Shown: positions 33,800-42,059 of the stretch, piece after piece
Position numbering within the stretch: position 1 is the stretch's first letter
Layout: each line of letters opens with the position of its first letter
Assembly (NCBI GenBank): GCA_900320905.1
Contig: ONTZ01000018.1
Coordinates: 1 to 53,213 of the forward strand
Origin: an uncultured Prevotella sp.
GTDB lineage: Bacteria > Bacteroidota > Bacteroidia > Bacteroidales > Bacteroidaceae
Length of the DNA: 53,213 nucleotides
Direction of reading: 5' to 3'
Translations under genes and position numbers: made by a program
The notes under the pieces: generated by a model
What the model saw: the letters and a program-made list of their open reading frames with translations, nothing else
Told to the model about the DNA's origin: nothing
Databases searched by the model: none

Positions 33800-33900
33800 T
33801 GCGTACCATGCCAGCCCTACCCGAGAGCCGGACGCTTGGTGCTTACCACCGCCTTTTTGTTAGTCCGCTCCCACCCTACTCAGAGAGTGCGACGAGGGGT
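33800..33900 (-). ncRNA. Structured leader or repeat element upstream of ilvC
   Basis: Within the ~150-nt leader, GAGC-GGAC (33870-33863) pairs with GTCCGGCTC (33833-33825), enclosing a GGTG-GTAAG-CACC hairpin (33850-33838). Two similar phrases, CTCTGAGTAGGG and CTCTCGGGTAGGG, flank the fold. It contains only a 7-codon open frame with no run of Ile, Leu or Val. From memory, similar sequence is common in Prevotella genomes and gives a spurious short protein on the other strand. It could be a cis-regulatory RNA or a dispersed structured repeat. Confidence 0.45.
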
Positions 33901-33917
33901 TAACTACAAATCGCCTG

Positions 33918-33925
33918 CAAAGTTA
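33918..33925 (-). promoter_or_regulatory. -7 box of ilvC
   Basis: TAACTTTG on the minus strand, 153 nt before the ATG. Confidence 0.55.
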
Positions 33926-33971
33926 GTGCAATTTGAGCGAATAACCAAAAGAAAAACCAAATTCTTTTCGC

Positions 33972-34403
33972 TCACAGCGCAAAGAAGCCGAAGAAATACA
34001 TCACGGCCGCCTGCCGGGGGTCGCTCAGATTCTCCACCTTACCTATAATAGAGCCGTTCTTGCGGATGTCGCCGTTCTTCTCAATCCTGCCTACGATCGA
34101 GCCGCCGATGCGCACATCGCAGTTCTGCTCTACCCTACCCACGATGCTGCCCCGCTTGCGGATGTCGCCGTTCTTCTCTATTCGGCCCTCGATGGAGCCG
34201 TTCACCCGGATGTCGCCGTTCTGTTCGAAGCGGCCCTTGATCGAGCCGTTGATACGCACGTCGCCGTTCTTCTCAATCTTGCCCACAATCGAGCCGCCCA
34301 AGCGCAAGGTCTGGCCGTCGGCAGCATTCGCTTGCACGCAGACACCCACCAGCAGCACCAGTGCCACTGCCAGTCTCATCATTAGATTCTTTTTCTGTTT
34401 CAT
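33972..34403 (-). CDS. Secreted 16-residue-repeat protein
   Basis: 143 aa. The signal peptide (about 1-28) ends VCVQANA. The mature protein is six copies of a 16-residue repeat with consensus GSIvGrIEkNGDiR plus two variable residues; the last copy (GSIIGKVENLSDPRQA) is degenerate, and a short hydrophobic end follows (VMYFFGFFAL). The regular Gly-Ser-Ile and Asn-Gly-Asp turns suggest a beta-solenoid. Each repeat is 48 bases, and the DNA repeats too, so copy number may vary by recombination. The ATG lies 24 nt after a promoter box. Function unknown; a surface or periplasmic structural role is possible. Confidence 0.8.
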   Translation of the reverse strand: MKQKKNLMMRLAVALVLLVGVCVQANAADGQTLRLGGSIVGKIEKNGDVRINGSIKGRFEQNGDIRVNGSIEGRIEKNGDIRKRGSIVGRVEQNCDVRIGGSIVGRIEKNGDIRKNGSIIGKVENLSDPRQAAVMYFFGFFAL

Positions 34404-34427
34404 AATTTCCGTTTTTTAAAATCGCTG

Positions 34428-34435
34428 CAAAGTTA
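34428..34435 (-). promoter_or_regulatory. -7 box of the repeat-protein gene
   Basis: TAACTTTG on the minus strand, 24 nt before the ATG at 34403. Confidence 0.6.
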
Positions 34436-34924
34436 CACAAAAAAGCCGGAAGTACCAAACTATCGGCGTAAATAACGAGAAAGCACTCGTAAAAAATCTT
34501 GAAAAAGTGCCTCTCATAACTCGCGCCATAGTCAGCAATCGAAAATCTGCCCACAAAAACGCGATTTTGGGGCGGTTTCGTTAAACCACTGACAATACGC
34601 GAGTTACGTCTCATACCACTCCATCGACACAAGGACAGGTCACTTTTGGGTCGTTCAAATAGTCCTTTTCACCTGTTCAAATGGCACTTTCGACTCGTTC
34701 GGATAATCTCTATACCCCCATAGGGATTATCCGAACAGGTCGTTTGGAGCATCTAAACGACCCGAAAAGACCATCTATTCAACCTTCATTCTACCTCTAT
34801 TCAGCCTCCCCCGCCTTTTGCACCGTTCTTTTCACCCAGAACGCTCAATCGCAGAGACACTTTTTTAGGCAGTCTTTATTTACAAACAACCAGTTCGGAA
34901 TCCGCTTGAATGGGGCTGACTATC
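34436..34924. other. Intergenic region with palindromic repeats, no gene
   Basis: GTTCGGATAATC (34697-34708) and GATTATCCGAAC (34725-34736) form a 12-bp stem whose core matches the palindrome at 15524-15557. Around it are many short phrases of the type CGTTCAAAT, CTCGTTCGG, GTCGTTTGG and CTAAACGACC, as if built from modular copies. An imperfect inverted repeat based on ACTCGCG / CGCGAGT links about 34520 and 34600. No protein-coding frame is credible. Confidence 0.65.
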
Positions 34925-36928
34925 TCATATGCCCATAATGACACTCACTAACTTCACGATGTCAGCAATATTCACCACACCGTCGCCATTTATGTCAGCA
35001 GCATCCTCTTTTAATACATTAGGCTTGTTGCCTATAAGATACTTCACAATCTCTACTATATCGACAGAATTAATAGTTCCGTCGCCATTAGTATCACCTT
35101 TCATAATAGGCTCTTCTGACATTTCCACGATTTTGGGGAACAAAGACCATGAAGGTGTTTGCTCATACAGACTCTTTGTACCTTCGGGCACATAGAGAGT
35201 CGCAATTGGTGGAAGAATGTCATAACCATCTGATGTAGTTGCAAACGTATTATCTCCTATCTGAAAAGGATTCTTTATGTATGATGTGACAGATTCTAAT
35301 GCATTACATGCCCAGAAAGCCTGTAATCCTATTGATATAACAGATTTTGGTATTGTAACCTCTTTCAGTTGCTTACAATTATCAAATGCGCCCACGCCAA
35401 TTGACAAGACTCCTTCTGGTATCTCAAGTGACGAAATCCCGCAACCAGCAAAAGCCGATTGGCATATTTCTGTTACTCCTATGGGGATGGCTACAGAAGT
35501 CATACCACTACAACCAAAAAATGCTGTTTCACCGATGACTATTACAGAATTTGGTATGATGGTGTTTTCACATCCAAGAAGAAGTGTGTTTGATGATGTA
35601 TGGATAATGGCATTGCAATTCTCTCTGGAGTCAAATGTTTTATTTTCTAATGCCACCGTGATATGAGTCAGGCCAGTACAAAATAAAAAGGTATTAGTAC
35701 CAAAACTTCTCACCGATGCCGGAATGTGGATGCCAGTCAGATTCATACATTTGTAGAATGACCAGTCTGATATTTCAATAACGGAATACCCATTGATGGT
35801 TTCTGGAATTCGCAATTCTCCAGAGGATGATGGGTCTATCGCTGGCGTATGAAGATCATCTGGCCAACCTATGACACAAGTCTTGTCATCAGTACTGATA
35901 ACTCTGTATTTCAGATTAATTCCATTGATATCGGCTACAAACTTATCTCCAGACATAATTTCTGGTGACTCAATTTCCACGATATTGGAAAAATCACTCC
36001 ATGGTTTCTTTGCTTCATAAAGTTCTTTAGAACCTTTACGCACCTGAAGGACACCATTAGTATATGTATTCTTTGGAAACACATTGGTACTGATACTATA
36101 AGGTTCTTTCGCGTAACAAGTCACTTTTAACAGGTTCTTGCAATCAAGAAAAGCATTTCCTTGAATACTCCTAATGGTAGCAGGCAGTACAATACTATTC
36201 AAGCCATTACATTCGGTGAAGGCAATGACACCTATGATTTCAATGCCATCAAGAATAACCGTATTATTGCATCCTTGAACTATTTTATTGGTAGCCGTTT
36301 CAATCAGTGCATTACACCCCTTTCGAGAATCGTATTTCGAATTACCTTCAGCAACAGAGATTGATTCGAGATTCGGATTCCTCGGAAAAGGACTGGCCTC
36401 AATCGTATTCACACTGGCAGGAATGTTTACACTAACAAGGTTGCAGCCGTCAAAAGCATTCTCGCCGATCTTTTCCAAGCCTTCTGGAAATTGCAAACCT
36501 GTCAATGTCTTACATCCGCGAAATGCATAATATTCAATTGTTCTCAAACTGTTTGGAAAGGATATGCCTTCCAGGTTTTCTGCATGATAGAAAGCACCAT
36601 ATCCAATAATATCTATCCCCTCCGACAGTGTAATACCCCGCAATTTACTATCGTTAGCGAATGCATAGGGACTAATAGCCACAACGTAATACCCGTCTAT
36701 CTGTGCAGGTGTTGTCAATAGTTCAGACTCATGATGGGAAACGGCATTATGAGCATTCCGAGAGCCATCGCCAAGTTGACAAGTCCGATTCGCTTCGCTC
36801 AGTACCTGATAAGTCCATTCAACGCCATCAACTACAGAGGTTCTGACATCGTAATCTCCTGCCACAGCATTTAATTCCGCTATAATGGCAAGAAAGACCA
36901 GGCAACTCCTAAAAAACAAATGTTTCAT
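34925..36928 (-). CDS. BspA-type leucine-rich repeat surface protein with dockerin
   Basis: 667 aa. Signal peptide 1-24 (LVFLAIIAELNAVA). Two blocks of Treponema/BspA-like leucine-rich repeats follow (about 70-290 and 370-580), with the pattern I-x-x-x-A-F-x-x-C-x-x-L: YAFRGCKTLTGLQFPEGLEKI, AFDNCKQLKEVTIPKSVISI. They are separated by a repeated beta domain (CQLGDGSRNAHN / CVIGWPDDLHTPA). The C-terminus is a type I dockerin with two calcium loops, GDTNGDGTINSVDIVEIVKYL and DINGDGVVNIADIVKLV. BspA proteins bind host or matrix proteins. No cohesin is visible in this window. The promoter box is 194 nt upstream. Confidence 0.93.
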   Translation of the reverse strand: MKHLFFRSCLVFLAIIAELNAVAGDYDVRTSVVDGVEWTYQVLSEANRTCQLGDGSRNAHNAVSHHESELLTTPAQIDGYYVVAISPYAFANDSKLRGITLSEGIDIIGYGAFYHAENLEGISFPNSLRTIEYYAFRGCKTLTGLQFPEGLEKIGENAFDGCNLVSVNIPASVNTIEASPFPRNPNLESISVAEGNSKYDSRKGCNALIETATNKIVQGCNNTVILDGIEIIGVIAFTECNGLNSIVLPATIRSIQGNAFLDCKNLLKVTCYAKEPYSISTNVFPKNTYTNGVLQVRKGSKELYEAKKPWSDFSNIVEIESPEIMSGDKFVADINGINLKYRVISTDDKTCVIGWPDDLHTPAIDPSSSGELRIPETINGYSVIEISDWSFYKCMNLTGIHIPASVRSFGTNTFLFCTGLTHITVALENKTFDSRENCNAIIHTSSNTLLLGCENTIIPNSVIVIGETAFFGCSGMTSVAIPIGVTEICQSAFAGCGISSLEIPEGVLSIGVGAFDNCKQLKEVTIPKSVISIGLQAFWACNALESVTSYIKNPFQIGDNTFATTSDGYDILPPIATLYVPEGTKSLYEQTPSWSLFPKIVEMSEEPIMKGDTNGDGTINSVDIVEIVKYLIGNKPNVLKEDAADINGDGVVNIADIVKLVSVIMGI

Positions 36929-37122
36929 ATTCTAATTTATCCTTTTAAATCTTCTTATTTCCTAATACATAGTGACTCTTTTTCTGTCTGTATGATTTCA
37001 AGGATATCTCCATTGATACTGAATCTATATATTATCCAGTTCCTAATGATAAACCTTTCCTTCCTCAGGATTACTTTATGTCAGCTCATCCTTACCCTCA
37101 AAAGAACAGACTTAGTCGGGTA

Positions 37123-37130
37123 CAAAGATA
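37123..37130 (-). promoter_or_regulatory. -7 box of the BspA-like gene
   Basis: TATCTTTG on the minus strand, 194 nt before the ATG. The leader (36929-37122) has no gene and no clear attenuator. Confidence 0.5.
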
Positions 37131-37171
37131 GAGAATAATTCGGAAACCACCAAGAAAAAGCGAAGAAAATC

Positions 37172-37199
37172 AATCCCTGAGCCGCTGGGCTCAGGGATT
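37172..37199 (-). terminator. Hairpin after the carboxylesterase gene
   Basis: AATCCCTGAGCC and GGCTCAGGGATT, 12-bp stem with a GCTG loop. On the minus strand it is followed by GATTTTCTT, a modest T tract. Confidence 0.8.
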
Positions 37200-37221
37200 A
37201 TGATTATCGTAGGATTAGGGA

Positions 37222-38811
37222 TTACCTTGTGGGAGCGGCAGGAGCGGCAGGAGCGCCAGCGGGACGGGGGCCGCCAGGAGCACCACCACCGAAGCCAAAG
37301 CCGAAGCCCTGCTGAGGTGCAATCTCAGGCTCGCCAAAGACAGAAGCCTCGACATCCTTGTCATTCAGTTTGAACACCATGAACTTAGGATTCTTCTCGG
37401 TGCAAGGAGCCCATACGCCACCCTTCGGGCCATTAGGATCGCTGTACTTGGCGAAGTTCGTCCAAGCCGTCAGCATCTTTTCACTCAGATCCCAGTCGCC
37501 CTTGGTCCAAGGACGCCAGCAGTGCTTCAGGCTCTTGAACACGAACCACAGGTCTGAAGAGTGGAAAGCACCACGCAGACGCTGGGTTACCTCAGGATGG
37601 CTGCCATCGTCGGGCAACGGACGAGCAAACTCGTAAGCCCAGGCCTTGCCACCCTTCTCAGCACGAACCTTGCAGAATTCAGCGATGTTAGGAGCCATAT
37701 TACCCATATCGTTGAGGGTGAAACCAATCATATAAGGCACATCAGCCAACGTACCCTCACGGGTAGCATCATCAAAACTCTTAACGCTGACATAGCCGTC
37801 GATCATCGGCATATAGCCCATGCCCATACGCATCATACCACCAAAGCCGCCCTGCTGTTGCTGACCGCTGTTAGCCTGCTGATACTGCTGATAGATGGTT
37901 GGCAGCGCAAAGACGGTCTCCGTAGAGGCCTGACGCATTTTTTGCAAGTCGGTCATACCTGCCCAGTCAAACATCTTCTTGGCATTGTTGGCTGCATCCT
38001 CGATGGAACCACCGCCATAACGGCCACCCATCATACCACCACCATTGGGGTTGGGGATGCTGAGGCCCTGAGCACTCATGATAACAGCCTTATGGAACAG
38101 GCCACGGGCCAGCGGTGACTCACAGAGCGTACGAACACTACCACCACCGGCACTCTGTCCGAAGATCGTCACGTTGTTGGGGTCACCACCAAACTGAGCG
38201 ATATTCTTCTTAATCCATTTCAGGGCCTCAATCTGGTCGAGGATACCATAGTTGCCAGACACCTTGTTGGGGCTTTCCTCAGCCAATGCGGGGTGACAGA
38301 GGAATCCGAAGATACCCAGACGGTAGTTGATAGAGACGAGCACCACATCCTTGGCACCCCACTCCTGACCGTCGAACTCAGGCTCAGAACCGAAACCCTC
38401 GCGATAGCCACCACCGTGAATCCACAGAGCCACAGGCAGTTTCTTGTTTACCTGACCAGGAGCCTTTGTCCATACGTTCAGATACAGACAGTCCTCACTG
38501 AAAGCGGCCTCCTTACCATAGCCCCACTCTGTGTAATAGCCACCAGTGTACTGGATGGCCTGATAACTCGGGCGACCGAAGGTATCACAGATCTTCACAC
38601 CCTTCCAGGGCACAACAGGCTGCGGAGCCTTCCAACGGTTCTCCCTGATGGGAGGAGCAGCATAAGGAATGCCACGATAGACAAACACATCAGGATGATC
38701 ATCGGCCAAGACACCTTTCACCTGACCACCTTCAATCGTTAACACGGGATTGTTCTGCGCATTTGCAGACACTGCTACCAAGAGCAGAAGGGGCAAAAAT
38801 AGTTTTTTCAT
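37222..38811 (-). CDS. Secreted type-B carboxylesterase
   Basis: 529 aa. Signal peptide 1-18 (LLLVAVSANA). Alpha/beta hydrolase of the carboxylesterase/para-nitrobenzyl esterase family: VFVYRGIPYAAPP (about 43-55), EDCLYLNVW (about 105-113), oxyanion hole WIHGGGYREG (about 129-138), nucleophile elbow IFGQSAGGGSV (Ser near 218) and a C-terminal region with GAFHSSDLWFVF holding the likely His. The C-terminal ~40 residues are a low-complexity Gly/Ala/Pro tail (GFGFGFGGGAPGGPRPAG). It probably deacetylates or de-esterifies plant carbohydrates or other esters. Last gene of the ffh-terB-folD-TPR unit, 35 nt after the TPR gene. Confidence 0.92.
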   Translation of the reverse strand: MKKLFLPLLLLVAVSANAQNNPVLTIEGGQVKGVLADDHPDVFVYRGIPYAAPPIRENRWKAPQPVVPWKGVKICDTFGRPSYQAIQYTGGYYTEWGYGKEAAFSEDCLYLNVWTKAPGQVNKKLPVALWIHGGGYREGFGSEPEFDGQEWGAKDVVLVSINYRLGIFGFLCHPALAEESPNKVSGNYGILDQIEALKWIKKNIAQFGGDPNNVTIFGQSAGGGSVRTLCESPLARGLFHKAVIMSAQGLSIPNPNGGGMMGGRYGGGSIEDAANNAKKMFDWAGMTDLQKMRQASTETVFALPTIYQQYQQANSGQQQQGGFGGMMRMGMGYMPMIDGYVSVKSFDDATREGTLADVPYMIGFTLNDMGNMAPNIAEFCKVRAEKGGKAWAYEFARPLPDDGSHPEVTQRLRGAFHSSDLWFVFKSLKHCWRPWTKGDWDLSEKMLTAWTNFAKYSDPNGPKGGVWAPCTEKNPKFMVFKLNDKDVEASVFGEPEIAPQQGFGFGFGGGAPGGPRPAGAPAAPAAPTR

Positions 38812-38846
38812 AAATGTTGTGATTAAAAAAAGTTAGTTGGTTATGA

Positions 38847-39032
38847 TTAGGGATTATACATATCTTTACAGTAGAACGCCATGATGTCGTCCAACATCCG
38901 CTTGGCCTCGACGGCAGGACTGTCAGGGTCGAGTTCGATAGCCTGGATATAGGCGTTGATAGCCTCATGCCACAGGCCCCTTTTACGAGCCTCGTTGCCC
39001 TGTTCGTACCATTCCTGAGCCTTAGTAATCAT
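38847..39032 (-). CDS. Single-TPR small protein
   Basis: 61 aa. One tetratricopeptide-like motif: AQEWYEQGNEARKRGLWHE, then AINAYIQAIELDPDSPAVE, followed by a short helix and DIMAFYCKDMYNP. This is a compact protein-protein interaction module, widely found in Prevotella. It has no catalytic motif. It is positioned between folD (34 nt upstream) and the esterase, in the same operon. Its stop codon lies in an AATCCCTAATC repeat. Confidence 0.75.
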   Translation of the reverse strand: MITKAQEWYEQGNEARKRGLWHEAINAYIQAIELDPDSPAVEAKRMLDDIMAFYCKDMYNP

Positions 39033-39039
39033 TATTACT

Positions 39040-39067
39040 AATTACTAATTACAAATTACTAATTGAT
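39040..39067. repeat. Heptamer repeat between folD and the TPR gene
   Basis: AATTACT, AATTACA, AATTACT, AATTGAT in tandem. The same AATTACT unit precedes trmD. Confidence 0.75.
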
Positions 39068-39945
39068 TATTGATAGTATTCCTTCTTGCCGGCGGCGAGG
39101 GTATTCTTCATCAGCGAACAGATGGTCATCGGCCCAACCCCACCAGGAACGGGAGTAATGAACGAGCACTTAGGCGCCACCTCGTCGAACTTCACGTCGC
39201 CATTCAGGCGGAAGCCGCTCTTCTTCGTGGCATCAGGCACACGGGTGGTACCCACATCGACAATGACCGCGCCCTCCTTCACCATGTCAGCAGTCACGAA
39301 GTCTGGCTGTCCGATGGCAGCGATGATGATATCCGCCGCACGGCATTCCTCCTTCAAGGTCTTGGAGCGAGAGTGGCAGACGGTGACTGTCGCATCGCCA
39401 TACTGCTTCTGCATCATGAGTTGTGCCATCGGCTTTCCCACAATGTTCGAGCGCCCTAAGATGACACATTTCTTACCACTGGTCTCAATGTTATAGCGCT
39501 TCAACAGGGTGATGATGCCCAGAGGCGTAGCCGAGATGAAGCACGGCAGACCAATGGCCATACGCCCCACGTTGATGGGATGGAAACCATCCACATCCTT
39601 GCGGTAATCAATGGCCTCGATGATCTTCTGTTCATCGATATGCTTGGGCAAGGGCAGTTGCACGATGAAGCCATCGACATCGTCATCCTTGTTCAGTTTG
39701 TCGACACAATCCAAGAGTTCTGCCTCGGTGATATCGTCTTCAAAACGGATAAGGGTGCTCTTGAAGCCACAGGCCTCACAAGCCAGCACCTTATTCTTCA
39801 CGTATGTCTCAGAACCACCATCATGGCCTACCAACACGGCAGCCAAATGGGGCTGTTTACCCCCCTTGGCGATAATCGCCTTTACCTCTTCGGCAATCTC
39901 GGCCTTGATGGCTGTTGCCGTTGCTTTTCCGTCAATCAGTTGCAT
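39067..39945 (-). CDS. folD: Bifunctional methylenetetrahydrofolate dehydrogenase/cyclohydrolase
   Basis: About 292 aa. It interconverts 5,10-methylene-THF and 10-formyl-THF for one-carbon metabolism. The substrate Lys is in [15 protein letters not shown] (about 48-62), the active region in [24 protein letters not shown] (from about 99), the NADP-binding [14 protein letters not shown] (about 163-176) and the C-terminal [18 protein letters not shown] 39945 ([10 protein letters not shown]) is preferred over an upstream in-frame ATG at 39963, because the extra residues are encoded by a heptamer repeat. It lies 28 nt after the TerB gene, within the ffh operon. Confidence 0.97.
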   Translation of the reverse strand: MQLIDGKATATAIKAEIAEEVKAIIAKGGKQPHLAAVLVGHDGGSETYVKNKVLACEACGFKSTLIRFEDDITEAELLDCVDKLNKDDDVDGFIVQLPLPKHIDEQKIIEAIDYRKDVDGFHPINVGRMAIGLPCFISATPLGIITLLKRYNIETSGKKCVILGRSNIVGKPMAQLMMQKQYGDATVTVCHSRSKTLKEECRAADIIIAAIGQPDFVTADMVKEGAVIVDVGTTRVPDATKKSGFRLNGDVKFDEVAPKCSFITPVPGGVGPMTICSLMKNTLAAGKKEYYQ

Positions 39946-39949
39946 GGAC

Positions 39950-39984
39950 TTTTCACTTCTCACTTTTCACTTCTCACTTCTCCT
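39950..39984. repeat. Five heptamer units at the terB-folD junction
   Basis: TTTTCAC, TTCTCAC, TTTTCAC, TTCTCAC, TTCTCCT. Same units as in the 13699 signal peptide and the IMPase gene. The array includes the 3' end of terB, including its stop. Confidence 0.8.
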
Positions 39985-40597
39985 TCATCCATTGCCACTC
40001 GTCCTTGGCCTTCTCAGGGTCGAGGTTCATCAGTGCATCTACGTCTGTGGCCTTCATACCGATATACATAGCCACCTCTTTCAGCGTTTCCACTTCCTTG
40101 TTGCTGACATTCTCGTCGGAATTGACGATCATGGCGAGCATACTCAACATCTGGTAACGGAGGTCTTCGCTCAATGAATTGGCAATCTGACTACCGCAGT
40201 CGCCAATGAGTTGCAGGAAAGCCATCGGCTTGCGGGCCTCAAGTTCCTCGTGCTTGGCAATGAGTTTCTTCACCACGTCAATGCCCTCGATCTCAGCCTC
40301 CTCGCCGAAATGCTCCTTCAGGAAGTTACCCAAGAACTTATATTCCGAAGGCTCCACCTTGCCGTCGGCAATCACGATATGCGAAGCCATCACCAACATG
40401 GAGAACAAGAAACTGTTGCGCATGTTCTCCCTTACAGGACTCTCCACATTGAATGTCTGGTTAAACTCATTCGAGAAGACCACATTCTCTGCAGACAACT
40501 TCAACTGTGGTTTTTCCGCCACTTCCTCTGTCAGTTCCTTCATCGGACCGTCATTAAAGAGGCCCTTCAAATTACCAATCCATTTACCAAATGCCAT
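39974..40597 (-). CDS. TerB-like protein
   Basis: 207 aa. The core (about 60-180) is a TerB/DjlA-type helical domain: NSFLFSMLVMASHIVIADGKVEPSEYKFLGNFL and MLAMIVNSDENVSNKEVETLKEVA, each with an acidic, metal-binding-like loop (ADGKVEPSE, NSDENVSNKE). The N-terminus (MAFGKWIGNLKGLF) resembles that of the DjlA-like product at 42610, so the two are paralogues, this one without a J domain. TerB-type proteins link membranes, metals and chaperones. It lies between ffh and folD, with 37- and 28-nt gaps. Confidence 0.8.
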   Translation of the reverse strand: MAFGKWIGNLKGLFNDGPMKELTEEVAEKPQLKLSAENVVFSNEFNQTFNVESPVRENMRNSFLFSMLVMASHIVIADGKVEPSEYKFLGNFLKEHFGEEAEIEGIDVVKKLIAKHEELEARKPMAFLQLIGDCGSQIANSLSEDLRYQMLSMLAMIVNSDENVSNKEVETLKEVAMYIGMKATDVDALMNLDPEKAKDEWQWMKEK

Positions 40598-40634
40598 AAC
40601 TATTACATTTTAATGATTAAAGATTTACGAATTA

Positions 40635-41984
40635 TTAAAACGGCTTACCGCCTTTCATCTTCATGGCGGCGGCCATCTGGGCCATACGACTGTTACCCAT
40701 ACCACTGACCATCTTCATCATCTTACGCGTCTGGTCGAACTGCTTCATCAGACGGTTCACGTCCTCAATCTTCGAGCCTGAACCTTTGGCAATGCGCAGG
40801 CGACGACTCTGGTTGATGATGTCGGGATTGGCACGCTCCTTAGGAGTCATTGAGTTGATGATGGCCTCAATACCCTTGAAGGCGTCATCGTCGATGTCAA
40901 GGTCCTTGATTTGCTTGCCCACACCTGGAATCATCGAGGCGAGATCCTTGATGTTACCCATCTTCTTGATCTGCTGAATCTGTCCCATGAAATCGTCGAA
41001 GTCGAACTTGTTCTTGCGGATTTTCTTCTCCAGACGCTTGGCCTCCTCCTCGTCGTACTGCTGCTGGGCACGTTCCACAAGAGAGACAACATCACCCATA
41101 CCAAGGATACGATCGGCCATACGTTCCGGATGGAACACATCGATGGCTTCCATTTTCTCACCAGTACCAATAAACTTGATGGGCTTGGTGACGACAGTAC
41201 GGATAGAGAGAGCAGCACCACCACGGGTGTCACCGTCGAGTTTGGTGAGTACCACACCATCGAAGTCAAGACGGTCGTTGAATTCCTTAGCGGTATTGAC
41301 AGCATCCTGACCCGTCATCGAGTCCACCACGAAGAGAGTCTCATCTGGGTTGATGGCCTGCTTGAGGTTGGAGATTTCGTTCATCATCTCCTCATCGACA
41401 GCCAGACGACCAGCCGTATCGACGATAACCATAGTATAACTCTCCTGCTTAGCCTTGCGGATGGCATTCTGAGCAATCTCGACAACATTCTTGTTGCCTT
41501 CCTCGGTATAGACCTCCACGCCAACGGTCTGCCCCACCACCTTCAATTGTTCGATGGCAGCAGGACGATAGACATCGCAGGCCACCAGCAACGGTTTCTT
41601 GTGCTGACGTTCCTTGAGCATCTTGGCGAGTTTGCCGGAGAACGTGGTCTTACCAGAGCCTTGCAGACCTGACATCAAGATGATGGCTGGACGGCCCTCG
41701 AGATTCAACTCCGCAGCCTTGCCGCCCATCAGTTCCGTCAGTTCGTCGTGAACAATCTTCACCATCAACTGACTGGGCTTCACGGCAGTGAGCACGTTCA
41801 TACCCATTGCCTTCTGCTTCACTGTGTCTGTAAAGGTCTTGGCTACCTTATAGTTGACGTCGGCATCCAACAAGGCGCGACGCACATCCTTCAAGGTCTC
41901 GGCCACATTGATTTCGGTGATCTTCCCTTCACCTTTCAGTATCTTAAACGATCTTTCTAACCTATCTGATAAATTCTCAAACAT
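40635..41984 (-). CDS. ffh: Signal recognition particle protein Ffh
   Basis: 449 aa. It binds signal sequences of nascent membrane proteins together with 4.5S RNA and docks at FtsY. The N domain is LSDRLERSFKILKGEG; the G domain has MSGLQGSGKTTFSGKLA (about 107-123), IVDTAGRLAVDEEM (about 188-201) and LTKLDGDTRGGAALS (about 245-259). The C-terminal methionine-rich M domain ends with MKMVSGMGNSRMAQMAAAM. Complete by length. The promoter box is 24 nt before ATG. First gene of a likely operon of five. Confidence 0.98.
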   Translation of the reverse strand: MFENLSDRLERSFKILKGEGKITEINVAETLKDVRRALLDADVNYKVAKTFTDTVKQKAMGMNVLTAVKPSQLMVKIVHDELTELMGGKAAELNLEGRPAIILMSGLQGSGKTTFSGKLAKMLKERQHKKPLLVACDVYRPAAIEQLKVVGQTVGVEVYTEEGNKNVVEIAQNAIRKAKQESYTMVIVDTAGRLAVDEEMMNEISNLKQAINPDETLFVVDSMTGQDAVNTAKEFNDRLDFDGVVLTKLDGDTRGGAALSIRTVVTKPIKFIGTGEKMEAIDVFHPERMADRILGMGDVVSLVERAQQQYDEEEAKRLEKKIRKNKFDFDDFMGQIQQIKKMGNIKDLASMIPGVGKQIKDLDIDDDAFKGIEAIINSMTPKERANPDIINQSRRLRIAKGSGSKIEDVNRLMKQFDQTRKMMKMVSGMGNSRMAQMAAAMKMKGGKPF

Positions 41985-42008
41985 AATACCTTATTATAAT
42001 TCGGTGTG

Positions 42009-42016
42009 CAAAATTA
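42009..42016 (-). promoter_or_regulatory. -7 box of the ffh operon
   Basis: TAATTTTG on the minus strand, 24 nt before the ffh ATG. Confidence 0.55.
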
Positions 42017-42028
42017 CAACAAAAAAAT

Positions 42029-42057
42029 GAGACTCGCAAACTTTGAGCCTCGTTTTT
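42029..42057 (-). terminator. Possible terminator after queH
   Basis: On the minus strand GAGGCTC and GAGTCTC surround an AAAG/TTTG pairing, followed by ATTTTTTT. The stem has a mismatch and a bulge. Confidence 0.5.
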
Positions 42058-42059
42058 AT

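Noticed and set aside
33809-33903. Small plus-strand protein upstream of ilvC (beginning MPALPESRTLG)
   Set aside because: It is the antisense of the structured leader; no promoter and repeat-like composition.
33765-33917. Branched-chain amino-acid leader peptide for ilvC
   Set aside because: The only ATG frames in the leader are seven codons or fewer and lack Ile/Leu/Val runs; no terminator hairpin with a T run.
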